This document shows positions 1 through 9,083 of a stretch of 12,997 nt of DNA, in pieces. The notes beneath the pieces were generated by a model. It was not told the origin of the DNA. It ran no database searches and worked only from the letters and a program-made list of their open reading frames with translations. Positions within the stretch are counted from its first letter, which is position 1, and each line of letters opens with the position of its first letter. Origin of the DNA: Dissophora ornata (lineage: Eukaryota; Mortierellomycota; Mortierellomycetes; Mortierellales; Mortierellaceae); the NCBI GenBank assembly GCA_025201705.1, contig MU617452.1:1-12997 (forward strand), written 5' to 3'. The position numbers were made by a program, and so were the translations under genes.

Positions 1-892
1 AAAAAAAAAAAAAAAAAAACAATAGTACAGTAAAAAATCAACAACTCCAACAACACTTATGCACTCCCTCTTCATCCAAAGGAGAACAAACAATTATGCA
101 TGTCGATTTGCTAGCGAGTATGTATGCATTCTGCAACGCGCCCTTCTTTTTTTTTTTATGCTCCACAATTGAATCGGAGAGGATCAACCCGGCAGCTCAT
201 ACAGTGTACCATGGCGGAAATTTTTTGTCAATGAACCAATCATGGCACGCAACCCTGCAAAGGCGGCGACTGTAAGCATGCTTGAATGTTGTTGTTTGTC
301 TCTCCTAATAACACAGCTCTTTTTTTTTTCTTTGTGCGCTCTCTTTTTGAGGTTCTAGGCGTCAGGTTCTTTTTCGCGGTGCGTCATTTTTTAAATCTCC
401 TCGTCGCTGTCCTGCGGCGGCGCAAATTTGAAGCTTTAAAAAGGGGATTGTGAATAAAAGTATCAGGATCTATGTCGCGACCTTTGAATATCCTGCCGAA
501 TTGACAAACGAATTCAAGTCGTCATATTTGCGGTAAAAAAAAAAAAAAAAAAAAGGAAATTGTCGCGTACACAGTATCCATGTGCCTTCCAGGAAAAAAA
601 AACAAGGAACAGAGGAGGGCTTTGGTCGCGTTTTTGCACAGAACTGTACATGCAATGCATCCGGTTGAGTCAATGAACAAGCGATCACTAGACCCATTTT
701 CTAAAATAGGCGGAGCGCCAAGTCATCAAGCAAGGTATACACGTGTTCGTGTTTGTTGAAAAGGAAACAAAAGCAGGAGAGCAACCGTAGAAACAATCGA
801 CCAATTCAAAACCAAAGAAAACAAAGAAGAAAGAAAAAATGCTGGGGCATTTGCTCATTTCCTGAGCTGTGGTTCCTTCACTGTTCTCTTCC

Positions 893-924
893 CTGACTGT
901 TCTCTTCTCTAAGAGAATAGTCAG
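893..924. repeat. inverted repeat (14-base arms, 4-base loop)
   Basis: The arms at 893-906 and 911-924 pair over 14 bases with one G-T pair, around the loop CTCT. The left arm is also part of a local direct repeat: CTGTTCTCTT occurs at 881-890 and again from 897. No adjacent gene was recognised, so its role is unknown. It could be a relic of a small mobile element or a chance product of CT-rich DNA. Confidence 0.7.
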
Positions 925-2177
925 AGAAAGGAAAAAACGCGTCATTCGACCATGGCATTGAGCGCGTTTTTAGTTAATTCGACTATTTTATTTCGAGACC
1001 CTGAGAGCCGTATAAAAATAGGAACGACCATCAATCCTCCCCAGGAATTGTGAGCCAAGTAAGGCGTGAATGAGAGGAATAGGGCTCAGAATGTGGACGC
1101 TCAAATGGAGGCGAGACACCTTCCTCAAATAGCAGGCCCCCACCTTTTTTTTTTCACTGTTTCGCAATTTGGTCCATGGGTACACAAGAAAGCATTGCTC
1201 GGCTATGCTTATTCTCCGTTCACTGCACTGGTGTTGGCAACAGAAACTGTAATGTCCTGCCACAGCTCACCTGTCTACTTTACCTATGAAGAAGTATCAA
1301 AACCGAGAGTACGGTGCATGAACAATCCAACCTATGGGAGTATCAAAGGCTGCAGAATGATGAACCGAGTGGTCAAACAAGATTAGCGCCACGCTTGATA
1401 AATTGTCCGAAAGGTGCGAAAGAGCATGGTTCAGAATTGGGAGAAAGAAGGTAAAACAACAAAACATCAAAGAGCTGTATGCAATTAATCTTCCAGAAGG
1501 CAGTGCCGGAGAACCGTATTTTGCTTGACCACCGGAAGAGCATGATGATCACTTCCTTGATGATGATAGGATGGATCATGGATCCACAAGCGATCCATGA
1601 ACGCACCACGAGCCAGAAGGACTGGCCACAAATGCCTCTCCTGAGAAGTAATTTACAGTTCAACCAGACGATCCATTGGTCAATACCAAAACTGTGAGCG
1701 TGCTTCATAGCCTTTGAAAAAGGGGGTGAATTGCCGCGCGAATTGTCCCGTTGCTTGTTTGTTTACGACCACCCGAAAAAAAGAAGAGGGGCGTGACTAA
1801 ATACACATAAAGTATGCCCTAAACCTTGGAGAGGAACGGAAGGAGAATGCAACAAACATCACCGCATCAACGCAGGAGCCACGTTCCCATCCGAACCATT
1901 CAACTGACCATGCTGTATCAACGGCCGATTTGATTGGGTTATATGTGGCCAAAATGTGGATGCAAGCGCAGTTAGCCATGATCATCTGCGAAGCCGTTCG
2001 GAGAACACTATTGCGGCCACTAGCAAAAACAAAACAAAACAGAGATGCAATGTTAACATGATTTCTTGAGTTGTGATTAATGGGTTCAAGTGATTGAAGG
2101 GCTCGCCATGAAACAGTTTTTCGGCGCGATGAATGCATAGTAGAAGATCATTGCGCCTTCTCGAATAACCTGCAGCC

Positions 2178-2214
2178 TTTCTCTCCTCTCTTTCTCTCTC
2201 TCTTTCTCTCTTTC
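2178..2214. repeat. CT-rich microsatellite
   Basis: This is an almost pure pyrimidine tract made of CT and TTTCTC units. Such tracts occur in fungal promoters as well as in neutral DNA. No supported gene starts just downstream. Confidence 0.85.
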
Positions 2215-2766
2215 TATGCGCGTATTTATATCAATTTGCGATTGCGGACTGTTAGGTCATTTGGAGCGAGACAAGCTAGAAAGAATAGGCCCTTTGGAGG
2301 TCACGATGGAAACATGCGACACGACACCCCTGGCTAGTAAAGGAAGGTATCCCGATTGCACTCGTCATCGCCCTGAAGTCTCAGCCTTCGATCGTTGTTT
2401 GCGTTGTCTTGCGCGACAAATATGAGCCTCACACAGTTGTACATGTGCTGTACCGCGAAGGCAAACACATATGTATTGAGAGCGACGGCGCAATTGCTCT
2501 CAAACATGGCACTGCTCGTTGTTGTTTTGTTGTGATGGCAAAGAAGTATGTACTTGTACACTGTTGCTTGTGGGTGTTGTGTTGCGTGATACAAGGGCAA
2601 ACGTAGGAGAAGCATGGTCCAGCATTTGCATCGTGTCACCACGAGTTGCACTCGAATTTGTCAGCGGATGAGGTGTTGCAAGCCACGCGCCCCCTTCCAA
2701 TGTCCTCGGTGGCTCATCAACCTCCCTCGTCCTGCGACCATTGCGGTACTGTTCATGCCACAGATC

Positions 2767-2798
2767 TGATGTCATGATGTCATGATGTCATGATGTCA
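2767..2798. repeat. four tandem copies of TGATGTCA
   Basis: The 8-base unit TGATGTCA occurs four times without interruption. Its reverse complement is TGACATCA, one base from the CRE/ATF palindrome TGACGTCA. It could be a simple satellite or a cluster of bZIP-type binding sites. No promoter that it would serve can be identified. Confidence 0.9.
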
Positions 2799-3706
2799 TG
2801 GTAGCATTGTTTTCGCACGAACAGGTGCAAAAGCAGTATATTTCCCCGTTGGTTCCCAAACGGGAAAGAGTCCAGCATAGCGCTTATTGCGACCACAGCA
2901 AGAAGAAACTGTATTTTTAAGCATGCATCGCGACGATCTCAGTTTGTTCCCGATGTTTTGCAGCTCCAACGAGGACGATCTCACATGCAGAACAGTCAAT
3001 GTGATGTGCACAGTGCACATGCAGTGTGGAGCGAGAGAGTGAAGGGTGGAGAAAACAAGATCTTCAATACAGATTAGTCATTATTGAGCCTTACCTCCAT
3101 GTTGACAGAAAATTGTGTGGAGATCCATGATCGACGGCTGGAAAAGCATATGACAGTCGCACGCCATATTTGTGATTAGCAATCCTGAAAGGCAAATAAA
3201 AAGTATATAAGGCGCCCACAATGCTCCGCTCCCCGATGTGTTTTTGGATGGGGATGTACGTTTCAATGGCGGCTGCCGCAAAGCATGGTGTCTTGGCCCT
3301 ATTTCCCTCTGTCAGCAGCGTGGGCATCAATACCCCTCAGCGCCAGCGAGTGCAGGCATACCGCTGCGAGCAAGGTTGCAAGCCCTAGCGCAGATTCAAT
3401 CTTGTCAAATGAGTATTCTCCGACGGACAGTTTTTCCCCTCCGACAACGTTATTTCTCCAAGCAGAAGCAGAGAGTGTGGATAATAAGCTCTCGCAATTG
3501 TTAGCCATGGTACGTGCGCTCGTTTTTTCTGCGGGTAGCTCGGCCCGGCACAGAAAGCCATCGGGCGCCGCGCTTCGTCAATAAGGTTTTATTCGCACGC
3601 GTCACACTGCGTTTCTGTCAAACAGTGCTTCCTCTCGCTGCGCATCTCCACTCATCACACATCACATCGGCAATTCATCTTTATTCCATTCTGCATCGTA
3701 GAAGCA

Positions 3707-4962
3707 ATGACCACCACCCAAACTACGACGGCTCCTCCGGCTCCGGCTCCAAAGCGTCCCCTCTATGCCGAATACAGTCAACCACCTATCCCGCTACGAC
3801 CGACAGAGTGCACGACCGAGGCCCGGTTCCTGGAATCACTCTTCCTGTTTACGGACGACGCACGCAGCAACCACACACTCCAGCTCCATCAATCCCTCCC
3901 ACACCTCAAAGAAACAAAGAATGTCGTTCGCTTCATGAACCTCAAACTCGATATACACGACTCCAACGTCTTCCCTTCTTCTCCCTCTAATATGCAAATT
4001 ACAGGGTATGGACAACGGCGTCCGCAGCCTCCATGGAAGCAACTCGTCGGCCGGCACTTCCGGGTCGTCACCCGTATTACAGCATTGGGTCGTACCAGTA
4101 TCAAAATGCAGCATCGCTTCCTAACAGTCCCTAAGAGCCAGATCCAACGAGACTTCAATGACCGAGGCCAAGACGCACAGTATCAACAGCTGCAGGAAGG
4201 CGATGAACCAGAGCGACAGTTCGCGAGCGCAGAGGGGGCGGTGGTGTTTATTCTGTGGCAGCAGGATGAGAAGACAGGACATCGGTTCTTTAGGCCGCAC
4301 CCAGGTCCGTTTCAGGACAACGAGCTGTTTGTGAGACCGCCGTTTTTGAAGCTGCTGAGAGAGCAGGCACCGAAACGAAGGGATGTCGCCTCGAAACGAC
4401 CAGAGAATGCGTTCAGGTTCGAGCTCCATTTGCGAAAGTCGGACGAAGATGAGGTAAAATGTCTGGCGTACACCCATGCACTGCTCAAGTGCATCCAAGG
4501 AACAATGGTAGACAACGTAATTGACGTGCAACGATCCGTGATGTGTTTTCTTTCAAACAGCTCGGCCATGTGACGAATTCACGATACACGGCTCTGATGT
4601 ACGAGGTTCTATCGTATGGTCTCAACGCTGGATACTATGCCAACGGTTCTGGACCTTTCAAGACACATTCTCCACTTCCAAGGCCGGCCTCGCAAGCATC
4701 CGAGATCGCCGTCCCTGATGGCTCAAGGTTTTACAAGGATGCCAATATCCTAGAGCTTTTTGTTGGGTATGAAAGTGAGCTCAAAGTCATGCCAGGACGT
4801 ACTGTCTGGAGCTGGGTAGAGAAGGAAAAGATCAACAACCATCTGGACGTGGTCCAGTTCGAGATTTGCGCCGAGGGTGATCAAGGTGAAGAGAAGGTCC
4901 TGTCTTTATGCCGCGCCACCATACGCGAGTACCAGCGTCCAACCAAGAAAGCCTCGTTGTAG
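3707..4962 (+). CDS. tandem hotdog-fold thioesterase-like protein
   Basis: This is probably an acyl-CoA thioesterase or related hotdog-fold enzyme; the substrate is unknown. Two exons (3707-4453 and 4561-4962) join in phase 0 across a 107-base intron starting GTAAAA and ending AACAG, giving 382 residues. The join matters because it completes the motif DEDE-LGHVTN (residues 246-255), matching the D-x-x-G-H-V-x-N-x-x-Y pattern of 4HBT-family domains, where the Asp before the Gly-His is usually catalytic (here D248). Sheet-like segments follow, ending VLSLCRATIREY. An earlier half, near residues 95-170, has the hotdog strands FRVVTRITALGRTSI and SAEGAVVFI but lacks the Gly-His-Asn helix motif, so the protein looks like a degenerate plus a conserved hotdog. 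Residues 1-20 are Thr/Pro-rich, with no obvious signal peptide. The start is the first ATG after a CA-rich leader. Family confidence is moderate; gene structure is strong. Confidence 0.8.
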
Positions 4963-5303
4963 TGGACCGCGGGTGCGTTGATAGAATAGAATAGATGTTC
5001 TCGCAGTACGCGCAATGACAATACAGCGCTAGCCATAAGCAATCACTATAGTCCCTTGAGTATGAAAAAGATGGACCCGTAATATACAACATGGCAACAC
5101 TCATCCGTATCTCATCCTCAAGGGTGCATATGCATTGAGAAGGCTTCCATTTTCTATTTTTTTTTGTTGATCTACGCCCCATTTTGAACACCTCTTATCT
5201 CGACCTTCCCTCTGACGCCCTCATAAAACTGATACGAAATTCATATTCAGAAACATCCCTTTTCTTTAACCAACAAATCACTGACATATCGTCCTTTTCA
5301 ATA
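4963..5303. other. intergenic region after the thioesterase-like gene
   Basis: This holds the 3' end of the preceding gene. It is AT-rich with no perfect AATAAA close to the stop; a run of AATAG units at 4983-4994 may serve instead. Its right end (about 5262-5303) resembles the 3' half of an intron, with CACTGAC as a branch-site candidate followed by TTTTCAATAG. No gene is visible otherwise. Confidence 0.5.
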
Positions 5304-5416
5304 GTTTGACGCGTGCGTTGTTCAGGAACACCATTTCCATTGGCTACGTTCTAGAGGCACTAGTCACAGAAGACTCACTAACCATCGAAGAAGTAAAAAA
5401 AGGAGGTGCGATTCAG
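5304..5416 (+). pseudogene. orphan coding-like exon
   Basis: A single open stretch reads as ordinary protein, including ISIGYVLEALVTEDS followed by an acidic and lysine-rich end (LTIEEVKKGG). It is bordered by an intron-like acceptor (TTTTCAATAG, with CTGAC upstream) and a donor-like GTACAT after ATTCAG. No convincing partner exon is seen on either side within the window, so it may be the remnant of a gene otherwise lost, or an internal exon of a model I cannot assemble. I do not recognise the family. Confidence 0.3.
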
Positions 5417-5831
5417 GTACATTGTACCCGAGCCCCACACCAGGTTGGAACGCCACAGCGCCCTTCGTCCAAAAAATGGAACCGCGATGAGTGAATGAGC
5501 AGGAGCAGCACCTGGACCAGCAGCATAGCCGGCTGCAACCTGTGTTGAATGCAATCAAATCCCGCCGCTAGCATGATCCAGGTGGTTAACGGACACCAAA
5601 GCCGATGATCAGTTACGTCTTGTCCGATCGAATTTATGGACAACTCAATGCGATATTAACAGGTACCTAAAGGTCAGGGAAAGGTTCGGGAAATAGACTT
5701 TAGTTTTACGGGTTTAATGTTGATCAATCGATCAATAAACGCAAGCGTCCTCCAAAAGAATCATTCTTTTGTTTCTTGATCTTGCACTACGCTTGCCACT
5801 CACTCCACGCCTTCAGTCACCACTACCCGAC
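5417..5831. promoter_or_regulatory. intergenic region and upstream region of the zinc-finger gene
   Basis: It contains two short palindromes (5720-5735 and 5753-5771) and then a CT/CA-rich leader of about 60 bases running into the ATG at 5832. This is the same leader style as in front of glycerol kinase. An AATAAA at 5734-5739 overlaps the first palindrome. Reading frames across 5480-5640 are short on both strands and I do not accept any of them. Confidence 0.4.
5753..5771. promoter_or_regulatory. perfect 19-base palindrome CAAAAGAATCATTCTTTTG
   Basis: Nine-base arms pair perfectly around a central C, 61 bases before the zinc-finger gene start. The GAA...TTC core recalls heat-shock-type elements but has one extra base of spacing. 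It could bind a dimeric regulator. A second inverted repeat, TTGATC-AATC-GATCAA, lies about 20 bases upstream at 5720-5735. Confidence 0.5.
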
Positions 5832-8098
5832 ATGAGCAACAACGACCGTGTTCAATGTACCGACCCAAAGTGCACCAATAAATACGGCGCCAATTCCAGC
5901 ATGCGCCAACACTACATTGCAAAGCACACTGAAGAGTCACTGAAGAGAGGTTCCCGTGCCGCTCACCCGACTGTGAAACAACCTTCAAGAATTATGACTA
6001 TCGCGTCAAACACGAGCGAAAACTCCACGAACTTTACCACTGTCGCGGTAATAGGAGCGACCCTTGCAGCCGGTCCATCAATGGAACCGAGAACTGGAAG
6101 TTGCACCTGAAGAATCATCAGCCACATCCATGTCCAGAACCAAATTGCGACAAGGGCTATGCTGATGCGAGAGGCCTCCGTGAGCACCGGAAGGCCGCCC
6201 ATACAGGCAATAACCAGCCTCATTCCAATCCTCGACCTCCATCAAAGACTATCGACGTTGTCCCGCAACCAGAGCCTGTCCTCAACGAGGAGACAAAGCA
6301 GCCTATGCCAAATGGTTAGGAATGGTGGCGTTTTTTTTTTCACGTTACTCACCAACAGCATCTGACTGCATTCTTTCAACAGAGTGCAGGATTCCAGTGG
6401 TGTACAATGGAAACCTGGTCCAAGGGATCGAGCCAACAGCAAAATGGTACGAGTTCATTTATAAGGCAGGCGCGACCCCTATGGTGAAGGATGTAAGAAT
6501 ATGGAGCAGTCTACTGCGTCGCCTTTGGATCATTGGATGTACTTGATGTAACAATACCTCAGTCGGTATAACTGTATCCAATAGCTATCATTGAATAGGA
6601 CAAGGGCATCATCCATCATCCCGAGTACTGGATCGACGGCAGAAAGTTCTCCCAAGGCGAAAAACGATGGTTCGATAGTCTCTGCAAATTTAACTTTTTC
6701 GTGTCGTCCACTTTCCATGGAAGAATGTGCGATGTCTGTCGATCTGAAATGGGACATTGGTGGAAAGGACTACGAGAGCGTAACTCCTCACTTTTCGTCC
6801 GGGACACTCGCAACATCTGCAATCGATGCTTCAAAAAATGGAAAATGGAAGAGGTAGATCGTGAGGACTATGATCCATGCATCCATGCATACCTATGGTG
6901 AAGATATGTAGCTTATTCATTCACTTAACCCATCCAAGAATCAGTGGGCGGAAAGAACTGCTGCTGGTGAACAACCGGAAGATCCCATGGCAGACATAAG
7001 GATCCGCATCCACTGATTGGTATGATCACGAGCTCTTGGTTGCTGGAGATCGTGATCCAATGAAGCTCTTTTCTACGGATCGTACCACATTTGGCAGAGA
7101 CAAGAAAATGCTTCTTTATTCTCATCGTCGCCAATGCACCGTGGTAACGTCTTCATGGAAGAATGCGTAAGTCATTTTCGTCACGATATTGAGAATGTTT
7201 CGTCTGCTAAACAAGGAAACTATCGTTTCTTGTAGGCTTTTTTGGAATGACTCTTGAGCAACGAGTTGAATACATGTTGTATTGGTGCGACAAAGAGAAG
7301 CGGGAGAGAGGATTCCGAGAAGCGGATGCCATCCTCCTGAAACTCTTTGAAGGGTTCAATATCGAGGAGGAGATGAGGGTTCACTTTGCGGATCGTGACG
7401 AGCGTCGGTGGAACAAATTTAACAGGAACAGAGTCACCAAGAAGGAGTGTGTCGCCTGGAACAAGTACGGGTGGCGGTATTTCCTACGAACGTGCAGCGA
7501 TATCGACCTTTGCTCTGGTCTTTCCATGATGGAGATTGGCCAGCGGAAAATATCGATCGTCTATCCAGTGATGGCAAATACAGACTCGGGGCTTGCATCT
7601 ACATACCACAGAGGCTAAACTTTGCTAAGGAATTACTGGACGATTTCAAGACCTCAAGGTTGTTCCAGGGAACCGATTTGGAGAATTTTCGTAAAGGTAT
7701 TCAAGTGCTTCGTGACCTGATGATTGAGACCGCGGAGAAAATAAGGCATCGTCTACCCAAGTAAGTGGTGCCCTCCTCCTCCTACTATCTTTTTTTATTA
7801 AAAGAGATGACGGCTGTAGACCAACACCGTCTTTTTGATTTATAGGCTGCTGGGTGAGCATGTTGCACCTATTGCAGGCTTCGAAGACGGCGACAACAGC
7901 GAGGTTCACGTGGCAGAAGGGATTCCCGAGAACAGCTGTGATCAATACCCTGAGCCTGACGACATGACGTCGATTGACTGCATCAACCAGGACACGGTCA
8001 CCACCATCGACAACATGATCGAAAGTGGGAAGGATGATTACGAGTTCAGCACCTCCGACAGTTGGGACTACGAGACATTCTCATACAATCGCTTATAA
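5832..8098 (+). pseudogene. six-exon C2H2 zinc-finger gene with frameshifts
   Basis: A likely DNA-binding protein of a family I do not recognise. Inferred exons: 5832-6314, 6383-6492, 6599-6853, 6939-7166, 7236-7760 and 7846-8098; all introns are GT-AG, 68-106 bases long. Exon 1 encodes four fingers of pattern C-x4/7-C-x12-H-x3/4-H. Exon 3 has a second metal-type cluster, MCDVC then ICNRC about 30 residues later, next to HWWKG. Exon 5 is charged and probably helical; exon 6 is an acidic tail ending SYNRL. The frame is broken in five places: an 11-base tandem duplication at 5927-5948 after finger 1; one extra base near 7011 and one missing near 7061, which cancel; one missing base in the T run near 7240; and one missing C near 7483. 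Correct frames continue on both sides of each break and the splice sites survive, so decay looks recent. Sequencing error is the main alternative. Exon 3 could end later, but a stop at 6899-6901 limits that choice. Confidence 0.7.
5927..5948 (+). repeat. 11-base tandem duplication causing a frameshift
   Basis: CACTGAAGAG occurs at 5927-5936 and again at 5938-5947, giving a period of 11 bases. The first copy is in frame with finger 1 (the AKHTEE segment) and the second places the start codon out of frame with fingers 2-4. Counting only one copy would make finger 1 run directly into the linker of finger 2 at the usual spacing. Confidence 0.85.
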
Positions 8099-8140
8099 TG
8101 ACACCTCCAGATATCTGTACAAAACATGCCATTATAACGG

Positions 8141-8616
8141 GAGTTGACTCTTGCGACCAGAGGCCATCCAGGCGATAGCGGGGAGGCTGATAGGTTATTT
8201 CAAGATGTTGGATTCCGGCTTTATGAAGACCTTGGAGTATTGGGTACAGCAGACAGGCCTCAAGTGTATTGACACACATGGGAACTCATGATGATGGACG
8301 TTCTCATTGAGACTTTTAGGACACGCACCTTCTCGGATTGGCCACACGAGCCTTCAATTTCCTCTCAATGTGCGGCGCTTGACGGGGATGCGGTGATTGT
8401 AGGGCTGGACGAGCAGGGACTTCAACGCGGGATCTCTCACGAGCATATCTCGATGGAAGACTTCTTGAACGCCCATGTTAACAACAGCTCCTTGCGGCGT
8501 GGCCATGCTGTCCGTCCGTTCTTCTTCCCCAAAGTCAAGCCCTCAGGACCCGACATTGTCTTCTACATTTGTGTCAAAGATAGACTGTTCCCCGTCTTTG
8601 TTCAACCGAAAAATGA
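8141..8616 (+). pseudogene. Crinkler-like C-terminal fragment, 5' piece
   Basis: Two open stretches carry related-looking protein. The first, at 8160-8291, has AGRLIGYFKMLDSG and a THGNS segment, then a stop. The second, at 8288-8616, runs from MMMDVLIETF through FFFPKVKPSGPDIVFY to PVFVQ. They lie in different frames (8160 versus 8288), so an indel separates them; another break near 8155-8163 separates the preceding LTLAT. From memory these segments resemble the C-terminal region of Crinkler-like proteins abundant in Mortierella and arbuscular mycorrhizal fungi; I could not verify this. No N-terminal Crinkler (ubiquitin-like) domain is present, and the left edge abuts the zinc-finger gene end at 8098. 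The piece ends where promoter-like DNA begins. Confidence 0.45.
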
Positions 8617-8741
8617 TATAAAAGGGTCCAATTCTGCTCTCTTCAACCCTCTCTTCACTCAACCAACAACCAACCAACAAAGCACCAAACTACCAAGCAA
8701 CCAAGTAATTACTTCCATTCAAGCTGAAACTGCGCTAGACA
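8617..8741 (+). promoter_or_regulatory. core promoter and 5' leader inside the Crinkler-like gene
   Basis: A TATA box (TATAAAAG, 8617-8624) is followed about 25 bases later by a CT-rich initiator-like stretch (CTCTTCAACCCTCTCTTCACT). A CAA/CCAA-rich leader then runs to the ATG at 8742. Glycerol kinase in this window has the same CT-then-CAA leader order. The block separates two stretches that appear to be adjacent parts of one protein family, so it looks inserted. AATGA occurs at 8612-8616 and 8741-8745 and could be a target duplication. Removing exactly that unit (129 bases) would not rejoin the frames, so this point is weak. Confidence 0.55.
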
Positions 8742-9083
8742 ATGAGCACAAAAGACGCCCGCGCTGCTATCAAGACGGTGTCTGCTCCAGTGATCGAGGG
8801 ACACTTGAAAGACCTCAGGAGGTTCTGCCCCACCGACAACACATGCATCAGCATGATCGTCGTGTACCCCGCCAAGGTGATCACCAAGTTGCGTCCCCGA
8901 CCTGATCCCAAGCGCGATTATCTGAAAGTGGTCAGAGTCATGATTAATGAGAGCAACATTAACAAGACCTTCCCGCAGAGCCATGTTGAATTCCTCGACG
9001 GAATCAAAAACCCCAGTAAGCGGTCAGCAGAGGACACACAAGAATCCGAAGGCTCCAAGAAAACGAAGAAGTGGACACCATAG
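8742..9083 (+). CDS. 113-residue protein, Crinkler-like C-terminal end
   Basis: An uninterrupted frame of 113 residues starting MSTKDARAAI, the first ATG after the leader described upstream. Visible segments include RRFCPTDNTCISMIVVYPAKV, KLRPRPD and FPQSHVEFLDGIKNP. The tail has KR, ten residues, then KKTKK, resembling a bipartite nuclear localisation signal. It appears to be the downstream continuation of the fragment ending at 8616, in a different frame. It may therefore be a truncated gene revived by its own promoter, or simply the undamaged end of a pseudogene. The family call is from memory; no catalytic motif is visible. Whether it is transcribed cannot be told from sequence alone. Confidence 0.45.
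   Translation: MSTKDARAAIKTVSAPVIEGHLKDLRRFCPTDNTCISMIVVYPAKVITKLRPRPDPKRDYLKVVRVMINESNINKTFPQSHVEFLDGIKNPSKRSAEDTQESEGSKKTKKWTP

Larger units (their letters stand above)
1..3235. other. gene-poor, homopolymer-rich region
   Basis: I see no gene here that I can support. Open frames on both strands are short, overlap one another, and lack family motifs. The DNA carries many A or T runs, including 1-19 and 535-554, a CT-rich tract at 2178-2214, a four-copy 8-bp repeat near 2767, and a hairpin at 893-924. A frame around 1490-1700 reads as an acidic, Asp/His-rich stretch but has three stops, so at most it is a faint relic. Confidence 0.6.

Noticed and set aside
1490..1700. acidic Asp/His-rich frame
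   Set aside because: Three stop codons and no homology signal; too weak to call a pseudogene.
1373..1708. 111-residue hydrophobic frame on the minus strand
   Set aside because: No family motif, no promoter or splice signals, and competing frames on the plus strand of equal quality.
4121..4531. 136-residue minus-strand frame
   Set aside because: Lies opposite the thioesterase-like gene exon and intron; a shadow of real coding sequence.
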